A stretch of DNA of 15,811 bases, taken from assembly GCA_910577935.1 (NCBI GenBank), contig CAJTOT010000028.1, positions 3,675 to 19,485 of the forward strand, read 5' to 3'. The stretch comes from an uncultured Hungatella sp. GTDB taxonomy: Bacteria > Bacillota > Clostridia > Lachnospirales > Lachnospiraceae. The translations under genes and the position numbers were made by a program. Positions 6,806 to 14,159 of this stretch are shown here, in pieces. Position 1 is the first letter of the stretch. Each line of letters starts with the position of its first letter. The notes below the pieces were generated by a model. It was not told where the DNA came from. It did not search any database and was given only the letters and a program-made list of their open reading frames with translations.

Positions 6806-7981
6806 TTATTTCCTCAAAGCCAGCTCATAAATCCCCAGCAGCATCTCGCATCCCACGGCGAGGGCCTTCTCGTCAGGGCACATGAAGGCGCTGTGAAGCG
6901 GGTAGTAGGTTCCGGAGCAGTCTCCGCCCACTCCCAGGAAGAAGTGCCCGCCGGTCTTGTGGAGCAGGTAGTAGGCGAAGTCTTCTCCCACCATAGAGGG
7001 ATAGAGATCGTCCAGGGGCGTGTAGCCCAGTTCTGCGGCCGCCTGGCGAATGAGCCCGGCGTGGTCGGCGGGATTCAGGACGGCGGGATAGCTGTACTCA
7101 TATCTCACCTGGGCGCTTCCGCCCATGGCTTTGCTGATGTTCTCGGCGATGGAGGTCATGCGGTCCGTGACCAGCTTCAAGGTGGAGTCATAGTAGGTGC
7201 GGATGGTTCCCACGATCTGGGCATTTTCCTGAATGACATTTTCCGTGGTTCCGCTGTGGATCTGGCAGCAGCTGACCACCACGTGATCGCAGGGGTGCAC
7301 GCTGCGGCTCACGATGGTCTGGAGAGCGATGACGATCTGGCAGGCGATGACCACAGGGTCCACCGTGTCCTGCGGTTTGGCTCCGTGGCCGCTCTTTCCC
7401 TTTACGTCGATCCAGAAGGTGGTGGGGCTTGCCATGACAGGGCCGTCGTTGCAGCCGATCTCGCCGGTCTTCAGCTCAGGCGCCACATGGTAGCCGTAGT
7501 AGGCGTCCACGTCGTCCAGAAGACCTGTCTTGATCATGGGGGAGGCTCCGCCGGGGTATTTCTCCTCGGAGGGCTGGAAGATCAGCACCACAGTGCCCTC
7601 CACCAGCTCCGGGTGTCTGGCCATCACCAGGCCGAAAGCCAGGAGAATCGCCATGTGGCAGTCGTGTCCGCAGGCGTGCATCACCCCCGGATTCTCCGAG
7701 GCAAAGGGAAGCCCTGTCTCCTCCTGGATAGGGAGAGCGTCAATATCTGACCGGAAAGCCAGGACTTTTCCCGGCCTGGCGCCCTGGATTCGGGCGATAA
7801 GTCCGTGGCCGGCCGGATTCAGCGTATAAGAAACAGAATTTTTTTCCATGACAGAGGCTAGGTACTTGGTGGTCTCCCCCTCGCTCATGGACACTTCCGG
7901 GTGGGCGTGGAGATATCGGCGGTATTCTACGATCTCGTCATAGACTTCAGCGGCATACTTCTTGATCAATTCTTTGTTCAT
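6806..7981 (-). CDS. M20 family amidohydrolase (N-acyl-L-amino acid / hippurate hydrolase type)
   Basis: Zinc-dependent hydrolase of 391 residues that removes acyl groups from N-acyl amino acids or cleaves related amides in the cytosol. M20D-type motifs are complete: RRYLHAHPEVSMSE near 21, AFRSDIDALPIQEETGLPF near 76, ACGHDCH with Cys104 and His106, FQPSEE with Glu139/Glu140, YGYHVAPE with His165, and PLHSAF with His363. A small dimerisation domain lies in the middle (about 180-300). I chose the start at 7981: AAGGAG stands 7-8 bases upstream and the family N-terminus begins there. An upstream in-frame ATG at 8062 lies close to the predicted transcription start and lacks a good ribosome site. 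It is divergent from two S9 peptidases, suggesting a shared role in peptide or acyl-amino-acid use. Related members include N-acetyl-diaminopimelate deacetylases, so the substrate is unproven. Confidence 0.9.
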   Translation of the reverse strand: MNKELIKKYAAEVYDEIVEYRRYLHAHPEVSMSEGETTKYLASVMEKNSVSYTLNPAGHGLIARIQGARPGKVLAFRSDIDALPIQEETGLPFASENPGVMHACGHDCHMAILLAFGLVMARHPELVEGTVVLIFQPSEEKYPGGASPMIKTGLLDDVDAYYGYHVAPELKTGEIGCNDGPVMASPTTFWIDVKGKSGHGAKPQDTVDPVVIACQIVIALQTIVSRSVHPCDHVVVSCCQIHSGTTENVIQENAQIVGTIRTYYDSTLKLVTDRMTSIAENISKAMGGSAQVRYEYSYPAVLNPADHAGLIRQAAAELGYTPLDDLYPSMVGEDFAYYLLHKTGGHFFLGVGGDCSGTYYPLHSAFMCPDEKALAVGCEMLLGIYELALRK

Positions 7982-8074
7982 GGCAAATCTCCTTAAATGT
8001 TGTGAAATAAATATTCCGTTTAGGCGGCGTCTCTTCTGTGGCATGAGGCCTGCCGAAAGCATAGGCTTATCTCC

Positions 8075-8102
8075 ATTATAGAAGTTCTCAGAAAAATTTC
8101 AA
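8075..8102 (-). promoter_or_regulatory. Sigma-A promoter of the M20 amidohydrolase
   Basis: On the minus strand TTGAAA (8102-8097), a 16-base spacer and perfect TATAAT (8080-8075). Its -35 is only 18 bases from the -35 of the divergent S9 promoter, so one regulator could reach both. Confidence 0.6.
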
Positions 8103-8120
8103 GATTTCCTGTGAAAAGAA

Positions 8121-8149
8121 TTGAACTTGCTTCCCTGATTAGCTATAAT
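8121..8149 (+). promoter_or_regulatory. Sigma-A promoter of the tandem S9 peptidase operon
   Basis: TTGAAC (8121-8126), exactly 17 bases, then TATAAT (8144-8149). Predicted start near 8156, about 45 bases before the first S9 start codon. It rules out an in-frame upstream ATG at 8111, which lies before the promoter. Confidence 0.72.
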
Positions 8150-8200
8150 GAAAAAAATCCGGAAAAATACGGATACCTATCAAAGAAAGGAAGGATTAAG

Positions 8201-10234
8201 ATGAATCCTATAAAAATTGAAACATTTACCCGGTTTCAGTTTGCCAGCAATCCTACGTTCGCGCCGGACGGCCAGAGCATCGCTTTTGTGGTGCAGTACG
8301 CGGACTTAAAGGACAATAATTATAAAGGCGATCTGTACCTTTATGATTGCGCAAAGGACAGGACGGTGAGGCTGACCACTGCCGGGGACGCGAAGAGCTA
8401 TGTGTGGACATCTCGGGGAACCCTGCTGTTTCCGGCTGACAGGGACAAGAAGGCCGGCAGAGGAGGCAAGGGCAGCGGGAAGGCAGGAGAAGGCGCCGGG
8501 GCAGCCGGTGAGGCTGAGGCGGACGGGAGCGCCGGGACCGGCGGGCAGGAGGAGTTTTCCACCAGCTACTATGAGATATCTCCCAGAGGCGGAGAGGCGG
8601 TGAAGGCCTTCACCGTGCCCCTGAAGGGGAACGGCATGTACCGGGTTGACGAGGACCGGTATCTGATCACTGCGACGGTGGAGCTTGAGAAGCGGGCCGT
8701 GGGGAAGGATGAGGCCTTCGAGGCAGTGGACGAGATTCCTTTCTGGTTCAACGGCAAGGGATTTACCAACGGTCTCAGAAACCGGCTGTATCTGTACCGG
8801 GTTTCCACGGGAGAGCTGACTCCTGTTTCGGAGGAGACGGCGGATGTGAGCAGTTTCTCCGTGAGAGGGACGAAGGTGCTGTACAAGGCGTATCCGTGGA
8901 CGGATATCCACAACCTGTACGACGGTATTTACCTGTATGATATGGAGACAGGGGAGAACAAATGTCTTCTGGAGAAGGACATCAGAAGAACGGGGATGAT
9001 CGGATTCTGGGCGGACCGGGAGGCTGTGGTGGCTTCCAGCGTGGAGAATCCCCACGGAAACGGAAAATATATGGATTTCTATACCATGAACCTGGACAGC
9101 GGGGAGATGAAGCTGCTGACAGAGTATGACTACAGCAGCGGCTCGGGAAGCGTCGGAAGCGATGCGCGCTTAGGCGGCGGGCGGACGGTGAAGACGGCGG
9201 ATGGAAGCTGCTATTTTGTCACCACCAGGGGGGACAGCGCCCATGTGTACGTGATCAGGCAGGACGGCTCCCTGGAGGGCGTGGTGACAGAACGGGGCTC
9301 CTGCGACAGCTTTGACGTGCAGGACGGCCACATGGTGGTCTGCGGCCTCTACGGGGACAAGCTGGCGGAGCTGTACCTGGACGGCAGACAGATTACCTGT
9401 TTGAATGATATGAGCCAGTGGGATGTGCGCCCCAGAAAGGAGTACAGCTTTACGGCAAAAGACGGAGTATCCCTCACCGGCTGGGTCATGACTCCTGCCG
9501 GGTATGAGCCGGGGAAGAAGTATCCGGCTATTTTCCACATTCACGGCGGCCCCCGCACGGTGTTCGGGACAGTGTTCCACCACGAGATGCAGATGTGGGC
9601 CAACGCCGGGTATTTTGTGTTCTTCACAAATCCCAGGGGCTCCGACGGTTTCGGCACGGAGTTCGGGGACATCAACGGCAGGTACGGGACGGTGGACTAT
9701 GACAATCTCATGGAGTTTACCGACTATGTCCTGGACCATGAGCCGGATATCGACAAGGCGCGGGTGGGCGTTACCGGCGGCTCCTACGGCGGTTTTATGA
9801 CCAACTGGATTATCGGCCACACAGACCGGTTCAGGGCCGCGGCTTCCCAGAGGTCTATCGCCAACTGGATTTCTTTTGAATACATGTCTGATATCGGACA
9901 TACATTTACAAAAAATGAACAGGCGGCTTTCGCCTGCGAGGACGTGGACAAGCTGTGGCTCCACTCGCCCATCAGATACATAGAAAACTGCAAGACTCCC
10001 ACCTTGTTTGTGCATTCTGAGGAGGACTACCGGTGCAATGTCGCCGAGGGGATGGAGATGTTCGCGGCTTTAAAGGTGCTGGGAGTCGAGACCAGGATGC
10101 TCATGGTGAAAGGGGAGACCCACGAGCTGTCCAGGTCAGGAAGACCCAGGAACCGGATCGTGCGCATGAAGGAGATATTAAACTGGATGGATAAATATCT
10201 GGAGCCGGAGACAGCTGGGAAGGAGGAGCGGTGA
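8201..10234 (+). CDS. S9 family serine peptidase (prolyl oligopeptidase / acylaminoacyl-peptidase-like), copy 1
   Basis: Cytosolic serine peptidase of 677 residues, expected to cleave dipeptides or acyl-amino acids from the ends of short peptides. No signal peptide is present. The first 400 or so residues form a degenerate beta-propeller that gates access; the C-terminal part is an alpha/beta-hydrolase starting around FHIHGGPRTVFG. The catalytic triad is visible: Ser528 in GGSYGGFM, Asp609 in SEEDYRC and His641 in GETHELSRSGRP. An unusual Gly/Ala/Glu-rich, low-complexity insertion occupies about residues 86-118 of the propeller and is absent from copy 2. The start is at 8201, after AAAGGAAGGA and 45 bases from the predicted transcription start. 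Its stop overlaps a possible GTG start of the next gene. Subfamily S9C is my best placement; substrate unknown. Confidence 0.92.
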   Translation: MNPIKIETFTRFQFASNPTFAPDGQSIAFVVQYADLKDNNYKGDLYLYDCAKDRTVRLTTAGDAKSYVWTSRGTLLFPADRDKKAGRGGKGSGKAGEGAGAAGEAEADGSAGTGGQEEFSTSYYEISPRGGEAVKAFTVPLKGNGMYRVDEDRYLITATVELEKRAVGKDEAFEAVDEIPFWFNGKGFTNGLRNRLYLYRVSTGELTPVSEETADVSSFSVRGTKVLYKAYPWTDIHNLYDGIYLYDMETGENKCLLEKDIRRTGMIGFWADREAVVASSVENPHGNGKYMDFYTMNLDSGEMKLLTEYDYSSGSGSVGSDARLGGGRTVKTADGSCYFVTTRGDSAHVYVIRQDGSLEGVVTERGSCDSFDVQDGHMVVCGLYGDKLAELYLDGRQITCLNDMSQWDVRPRKEYSFTAKDGVSLTGWVMTPAGYEPGKKYPAIFHIHGGPRTVFGTVFHHEMQMWANAGYFVFFTNPRGSDGFGTEFGDINGRYGTVDYDNLMEFTDYVLDHEPDIDKARVGVTGGSYGGFMTNWIIGHTDRFRAAASQRSIANWISFEYMSDIGHTFTKNEQAAFACEDVDKLWLHSPIRYIENCKTPTLFVHSEEDYRCNVAEGMEMFAALKVLGVETRMLMVKGETHELSRSGRPRNRIVRMKEILNWMDKYLEPETAGKEER

Positions 10235-10236
10235 TC

Positions 10237-12252
10237 ATGGGACAGACGGAAAAAAAGCCGGTAACACGGGAAGATTTGTTTCAGTTTCATTTTGTGTCAG
10301 AGGTGTCCTTCTCTCCTGACGGGCAGTGGGCATCTTATGTGGTGAACCAGGCGGACCAGGAGGAAAACTGCTATCACAGCAGCATCTGGGCCGTGAATAT
10401 GGGGACAAAGGAAAACAGGCTTATGGCTGCCAGAGGCGAGGCGAAAGCCCCGGTGTGGCTTGACGGGGAGACGCTTTTGTTTGCTTCCGGGAGGGACCTG
10501 GATAAAGAGGCGGCAAAAAACAAGACAGAGTACTATACAATCTCCTTAAACGGCGGAGAGGCGTCGAAAGCCATGACCCTCCCGGTGAAGGCGGAGAAGC
10601 TGAAGAGGTTTGGAGACCGGTGGCTTGTGCTGGCCACGGTCGATGAGAATGAGGCCTGCGGCGGGGAGGACCGCCGGACAGCGGGGGGCAAAGACCGGGA
10701 AAATGACAGCTATGAGGCCAGGGAGGGGGAGGACTATTATATTTATGAAGAGCTTCCTTTCTGGTTTAACGGGAAGGGGATTCGCAGCAGGAAGCGCAGC
10801 GCCCTGTACCTGTTTGATGAGGCAGAAGAAAAACTGACGCGCATCAGCCAGAAGTATCTGGACACGGTCTCCTTTGACGTGTCGCCCGACGGGAAGAAAG
10901 CTGTCTGGTGCGGGCCAATTTACGACAGCATCATGCCCCGGACCTGTGGGCTGTATGTCTATGACAGGGAGACAGGGGACTTGAAGCAGCTGGTGAAAGA
11001 AGACGTTTACGACGTGAACCAGGTGTGCTTCATGGGAAACGACGAGATCTTCTATACTGCGTCCACCTATGAGAGAGTGGGAAAACACCCGAGATATTAT
11101 ATCTGCAGCCTGGCAGAGGGCGCTTCGCGGCAGCTTCCCTACTGTGATGCTTCCGTGGGAAATATTGTGGGAAGCGACGCCAAGTTCGGAACAGGAAAGT
11201 CCGTGGTTTACTGTCCGGAGAAAAAGACGCTGTATCTTCTCCAGACTCTGTGGGGAGACTGTAAGCTGATGGCCATGGACTGCCGGGGTAAGGTGACAGC
11301 GGTGACAGAAGAGGCAGGGGCGGTGACGGGCTTTGACGTGAAGAACGGCAGTATCGTCATGACCGCCATGAGAGGCCAGGGGCTGGCAGAGGTGTATGCC
11401 CTCTGTCCCGAGACAGGCCGGGAGGAGAAGATCACCGGATTTAACGACAGCTACTTAGACAGCCATAAAGTGTCCTGGCCGGAGACTTTTAAGTATGACA
11501 GCAAAAACGGCTGTGAGATGGAAGGCTATGTGATCAAGCCGGCAGACTATGAGCCGGGGAAAAAGTACCCGGCGGTGCTGGAGATTCACGGAGGGCCGAA
11601 GACGGCTTCGGGAACCGTGTTCTTCCACGAGTATCAATGTCTGGCAAGTGACGGGTATTTCGTCATATACTGCAATCCCAGGGGCTCCGACGGAAGAGGC
11701 GAGGTTTTCGCGGATATCACGGAAGCCTTCGGCAGAGATGACTTTGAAGATCTCCTGGAATTTACGGATCAGGCGCTCTTACGTTATCCTGACATAGACG
11801 GCGGAAAGGTGGGGGTGTGCGGCGGTTCCTACGGCGGGTTCATGTGCAACTGGATCGTGGGGCACACGGACCGGTACGCGGCGGCGGTATCCCAGCGCTC
11901 CATCTCCAACTATCTGACCAAATGTCTGTACACGGACATCGGATACTATGCCAACCGCCTTCAGATGGGAGCTTATCCGTGGGAAGATTTCTACAAGGTA
12001 TGGTCCATGTCGCCGTTAAGCGGGGCAAAGAACGCCAAGACGCCCCTGCTCCTTCTCCAGTCCGACGAGGATTACCGGTGCTGGATGGGGGATGCCATCC
12101 AGATGTTCTCTGCCGTGAAGCGCCGGGGAACCGACGCGAGGCTGGTGCTGTTCCACGGGGAGAACCACGAGCTCTCCAGAAGCGGCAGACCGGCAAACCG
12201 CATGACCCGGCTGAAAGAGCTGGAAGGGTGGTTTGAGAAATATCTTTCCTGA
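10237..12252 (+). CDS. S9 family serine peptidase (prolyl oligopeptidase / acylaminoacyl-peptidase-like), copy 2
   Basis: A paralogue of the preceding gene, 671 residues with the same beta-propeller plus alpha/beta-hydrolase design. The copies share PFWFNGKG, DYEPGKKYPA/GYEPGKKYPA, IHGGP, NPRGSDG and RSISN/RSIAN blocks. Catalytic residues are Ser531 (GGSYGGFM), Asp612 (SDEDYRC) and His644 (GENHELSRSGRP). It lacks the Gly/Ala-rich insertion of copy 1 but has its own charged insertion (CGGEDRRTAGGKDREND) near residue 140. AGGAGGAG at 10221-10228 gives good spacing to ATG 10237; GTG at 10231, overlapping the upstream TGA, is the alternative start. The two genes are almost certainly co-translated. 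Divergence between the copies suggests different peptide specificities, which is inference. Confidence 0.92.
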   Translation: MGQTEKKPVTREDLFQFHFVSEVSFSPDGQWASYVVNQADQEENCYHSSIWAVNMGTKENRLMAARGEAKAPVWLDGETLLFASGRDLDKEAAKNKTEYYTISLNGGEASKAMTLPVKAEKLKRFGDRWLVLATVDENEACGGEDRRTAGGKDRENDSYEAREGEDYYIYEELPFWFNGKGIRSRKRSALYLFDEAEEKLTRISQKYLDTVSFDVSPDGKKAVWCGPIYDSIMPRTCGLYVYDRETGDLKQLVKEDVYDVNQVCFMGNDEIFYTASTYERVGKHPRYYICSLAEGASRQLPYCDASVGNIVGSDAKFGTGKSVVYCPEKKTLYLLQTLWGDCKLMAMDCRGKVTAVTEEAGAVTGFDVKNGSIVMTAMRGQGLAEVYALCPETGREEKITGFNDSYLDSHKVSWPETFKYDSKNGCEMEGYVIKPADYEPGKKYPAVLEIHGGPKTASGTVFFHEYQCLASDGYFVIYCNPRGSDGRGEVFADITEAFGRDDFEDLLEFTDQALLRYPDIDGGKVGVCGGSYGGFMCNWIVGHTDRYAAAVSQRSISNYLTKCLYTDIGYYANRLQMGAYPWEDFYKVWSMSPLSGAKNAKTPLLLLQSDEDYRCWMGDAIQMFSAVKRRGTDARLVLFHGENHELSRSGRPANRMTRLKELEGWFEKYLS

Positions 12253-12299
12253 GCTGTCCCGGGGTTCAGGGCCGGCAGAAATGCTGCCCGGCAGCTGGG

Positions 12300-12341
12300 G
12301 TCTGGCTTTTCGCCGGGCCGCAGCCGCCGGACAGGCTTTTT
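12300..12341 (+). terminator. Probable intrinsic terminator after the S9 operon
   Basis: GTCTGGC (12300-12306) pairs with GCCGGAC (12326-12332) with one G-U pair, followed four bases later by TTTTT (12337-12341). An extra hairpin just upstream pairs CCGGCAG (12272-12278) with CTGCCCGG (12284-12291), with one bulge. The region is very GC-rich with several competing folds, so the exact stem is uncertain. Confidence 0.55.
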
Positions 12342-12352
12342 GCAAAAAAACA

Positions 12353-12381
12353 TTGACGTTTCCGCTTACATATGATATAGT
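12353..12381 (+). promoter_or_regulatory. Sigma-A promoter of the rpmG-secE-nusG cluster
   Basis: TTGACG (12353-12358), exactly 17 bases, then TATAGT (12376-12381). Predicted start near 12388, about 300 bases before rpmG, leaving a long structured leader. Confidence 0.75.
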
Positions 12382-12433
12382 TAACGGGCGAATGGAAGAA
12401 CAGAGGTCTTTTTTTTATGCTCAAAATTATTCC

Positions 12434-12615
12434 GGCTGTGCGGTTGGATACTCTGAAGAGTATCCAAGCCATTCATCAATTCGCAAAGTCCGTGCTGACG
12501 CACTCTTGTGTCTGCTGACGCAGCCACATTTTGCTCACTAATAAATGGGTTGCTAATCCGAAAGGTCATTTTCACTGCAATAAATTGTATGTAAACGCCC
12601 TGTCGGATTGCAACC
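12434..12615 (+). promoter_or_regulatory. Structured 5' leader of rpmG, class not recognised
   Basis: The roughly 300 bases between the promoter and rpmG hold no gene that I can support but much RNA structure. Seen directly: a perfect 10-pair stem, TTGGATACTC (12444-12453) with GAGTATCCAA (12458-12467), closed by a TGAA loop; two short hairpins with TGAC loops, GTGC/GCAC (12492-12503) and CTGC/GCAG; GCTGACGCA repeated at 12494 and 12514; a long-range stem GGCTGTG (12434-12440) with CGCAGCC (12519-12525) that competes with the last hairpin; and a 13-pair stem with one bulge, 12548-12561 with 12603-12615, around a 41-base loop. There is no U tract, T-box sequence or tRNA cloverleaf. A regulatory role is inference. 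Confidence 0.6.
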
Positions 12616-12686
12616 GCGCAGCTGGGAATTATTTGATACAGGAAGAGACCGCACAACAACGAAATTGATAAGTGGAGGTGGAAGTC

Positions 12687-12836
12687 GTGCGCACAAGAAT
12701 CACACTGGCATGTACCGAGTGCAAACAACGCAATTACAACATGACCAAGGATAAGAAGACCCATCCTGACAGAATGGAAACCAAGAAGTACTGCAGGTTC
12801 TGCAGGAAGCATACTTTGCACAAGGAAACAAAGTAA
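12687..12836 (+). CDS. rpmG: 50S ribosomal protein L33 (zinc-binding form)
   Basis: A 49-residue basic ribosomal protein of the large subunit, located near the E site. It reads MRTRITLACTECKQRNY at the N-terminus and ends KHTLHKETK. Four cysteines in two C-x-x-C pairs (Cys9, Cys12, Cys36, Cys39) form the zinc ribbon of the C+ form, as opposed to zinc-independent L33 copies that lack them. The start codon is GTG, with GGAGGTG at 12674-12680, 6 bases upstream. It is the first gene after the long leader, 25 bases ahead of secE, which is the standard bacterial order rpmG-secE-nusG. Because of its size and GTG start it is easily missed by simple gene finding. Confidence 0.96.
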   Translation: MRTRITLACTECKQRNYNMTKDKKTHPDRMETKKYCRFCRKHTLHKETK

Positions 12837-12861
12837 TCAGGTTAGTAAAGGACGTGAGATT

Positions 12862-13074
12862 ATGGCAGAAACAGCAAGCAACGAAAAGACTCCAAAGACA
12901 AAGAAGAAAAGCTTTTTCAAGGGGCTTAAGCTTGAATTCAACAAAATCATCTGGCCTGACAGAGAGACTGTGGGCAAGCAAACGGCTGCTGTGCTTGCGT
13001 GCTCTGTTGCTCTTGGCTTGATCATTGCATTCCTGGACCTGATTATTAAATTCGGACTTAGTTTCATTTTATAA
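12862..13074 (+). CDS. secE: Preprotein translocase subunit SecE
   Basis: A 70-residue small subunit of the SecYEG protein-conducting channel in the cytoplasmic membrane; it clamps the two halves of SecY together. A lysine-rich N-terminal cytosolic stretch leads into the conserved amphipathic segment FFKGLKLEFNKIIWPDRETV (residues 18-37), where the Trp-Pro is typical. A single membrane helix follows at about 41-63. The one-helix form is usual for Gram-positive bacteria, whereas E. coli SecE has three helices. AAGGA lies 9 bases before the ATG. It sits between rpmG and nusG, its normal position. Confidence 0.96.
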   Translation: MAETASNEKTPKTKKKSFFKGLKLEFNKIIWPDRETVGKQTAAVLACSVALGLIIAFLDLIIKFGLSFIL

Positions 13075-13091
13075 GGGCAAAGGTGAATCGT

Positions 13092-13607
13092 ATGGCAGAG
13101 GCAAACTGGTATGTAGTCCATACCTATTCAGGCTATGAAAACAAGGTAAAAGTCGATATTGAAAAGACGATTGAGAACCGGAATCTGCAGGACCAGATCC
13201 TGGAGGTGTCCGTTCCCATGCAGTCTGTGGTTGAGATTAAAAACGGAGTCGAGAAGATGGCGGACAAGAAGCTGTTCCCCGGCTATGTGCTCATTCACAT
13301 GGTGATGAATGACGACACATGGTACGTGGTCCGCAACACCCGCGGCGTTACCGGATTTGTCGGTCCGGGCTCCAAGCCGGTTCCTCTTTCCGAGGAGGAG
13401 ATGGCCGGCCTTGGATTCAAGGCTCCCGATGTGGTCGTAGACTTTGAAGAGGGCGACACGGTGGTGGTTACTGCCGGAGCGTGGAAAGATACCGTTGGTG
13501 CCATTAAGTCTATTAACGAAGGCAAGAAGACCATAACCATTAATGTTGAGATGTTTGGCCGTGAGACGCCGGTTGAACTTGCATTCAAAGAAGTGAAAAA
13601 GATGTAA
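13092..13607 (+). CDS. nusG: Transcription termination/antitermination protein NusG
   Basis: A 171-residue RNA polymerase-binding elongation factor that modulates pausing and couples transcription to translation. The NGN domain (about 4-105) shows NWYVVHTYSGYENKV, KLFPGYVLIHM and VRNTRGVTGFVGPGSKPVPL, the face that contacts polymerase. The C-terminal KOW domain (about 121-148) reads EGDTVVVTAGAWKDTVGAI and ends with FGRETPVELAF. The common Gly-Pro-Phe in KOW is Gly-Ala-Trp here, a modest variation. I start at ATG 13092, with AAAGGTG 6-7 bases upstream; an in-frame GTG at 13083 lies inside that ribosome site and is rejected. It follows secE by 17 bases. Confidence 0.97.
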   Translation: MAEANWYVVHTYSGYENKVKVDIEKTIENRNLQDQILEVSVPMQSVVEIKNGVEKMADKKLFPGYVLIHMVMNDDTWYVVRNTRGVTGFVGPGSKPVPLSEEEMAGLGFKAPDVVVDFEEGDTVVVTAGAWKDTVGAIKSINEGKKTITINVEMFGRETPVELAFKEVKKM

Positions 13608-13620
13608 CTGAAAGCAGCAA

Positions 13621-13649
13621 GTGGGAGGGACATCCCCCGACATTACCAC
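13621..13649 (+). promoter_or_regulatory. L1-binding-site mimic (autoregulatory hairpin) before rplK
   Basis: GTGGGAGGG opens the element and CCCCCGACATTACCAC closes it. GTGG pairs with CCAC and GGG with CCC, leaving an asymmetric internal loop. The same order of motifs, GUGGGAGG then CCGAC then ACCAC, is found in the L1 stalk (helix 76/77) of 23S rRNA. The element lies 8 bases before the rplK ribosome site, so bound L1 could block translation. The motifs and pairing are seen directly; L1 binding is inferred from known L1 autoregulation. Confidence 0.7.
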
Positions 13650-13671
13650 ATTATTTAGGAGGTGCCTAATT

Positions 13672-14097
13672 ATGGCAAAGAAAGTAACAGGTTATATTAA
13701 ATTGCAGATTCCAGCAGGAAAGGCTACACCAGCTCCACCAGTTGGTCCGGCACTTGGACAGCACGGTGTGAACATCGTTCAGTTCACAAAAGAATTTAAT
13801 GCAAGAACCGCCGATCAGGGCGATATGATCATTCCTGTCGTTATCACCGTATACGCAGACAGAAGCTTCAGCTTCATAACCAAGACCCCGCCTGCACCCG
13901 TTCTTTTAAAGAAAGCGTGCAAGATCAAATCCGGTTCCGCAACCCCCAACAAGGTAAAGGTTGCCACCATTTCCAAGGCAGAGCTCCAGAAGATCGCCGA
14001 GCTGAAGATGCCGGATTTGAATGCCGCAAGCCTTGAGGCTGCCATGAGCATGATTGCAGGTACTGCAAGAAGCATGGGAATCACTGTTGAAGAATAG
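13672..14097 (+). CDS. rplK: 50S ribosomal protein L11
   Basis: A 141-residue L11 that binds the GTPase-associated region of 23S rRNA and works with L10/L12 in factor binding and stringent-response sensing. The N-terminal domain carries LQIPAGKATPAPPVGPALGQ, whose prolines form the thiostrepton-contact region. It continues with ITVYADRSFSFITKTPPAPVLLKKA, and the C-terminal rRNA-binding domain has MPDLNA and GTARSMGI. The start follows AGGAGGTG (13657-13664) at 7 bases. An in-frame upstream start at 13621 would run through the L1-site hairpin and is rejected. It is preceded by nusG and followed by rplA, the universal order. Confidence 0.97.
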   Translation: MAKKVTGYIKLQIPAGKATPAPPVGPALGQHGVNIVQFTKEFNARTADQGDMIIPVVITVYADRSFSFITKTPPAPVLLKKACKIKSGSATPNKVKVATISKAELQKIAELKMPDLNAASLEAAMSMIAGTARSMGITVEE

Positions 14098-14116
14098 GGG
14101 CGGAGGTTCCCTGACC

Positions 14117-14144
14117 GTGGGAGGGCAATCCCCGACAACACCAC
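14117..14144 (+). promoter_or_regulatory. Second L1-binding-site mimic, before rplA
   Basis: GTGGGAGGGCAAT followed by CCCCGACAACACCAC: nearly the same sequence and fold as the element before rplK, with GTGG/CCAC and GGG/CCC helices and a conserved CCGACA internal-loop strand. It ends 1 base before the AGGAGG of rplA. Two near-identical copies in front of two successive genes support a real regulatory motif rather than chance. Confidence 0.7.
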
Positions 14145-14159
14145 TAGGAGGTTATTAAA

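Noticed and set aside
6893..7750. A 285-residue open frame on the plus strand opposite the M20 gene
   Set aside because: It is antisense to a well-supported enzyme, has no ribosome site or recognisable domain, and its His/Val/Gly-rich composition is a typical reverse-strand shadow.
7982..8062. An upstream in-frame start of the M20 amidohydrolase at 8062
   Set aside because: It is only a few bases from the predicted transcription start and lacks a ribosome site, whereas 7981 has AAGGAG at proper spacing.
8111..8200. An upstream in-frame start of the first S9 peptidase
   Set aside because: It lies before the -35/-10 promoter at 8121-8149 and has no Shine-Dalgarno sequence; 8201 has both the ribosome site and the family N-terminus.
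12434..12615. A tRNA gene or T-box riboswitch before rpmG
   Set aside because: The hairpins do not form a cloverleaf, there is no TTCGA-type T-loop or CCA-adjacent acceptor stem, and the T-box sequence and terminator are absent.
13083..13091. GTG start of nusG at 13083
   Set aside because: The GTG is part of the AAAGGTG ribosome site for the ATG at 13092, where NusG proteins normally begin.
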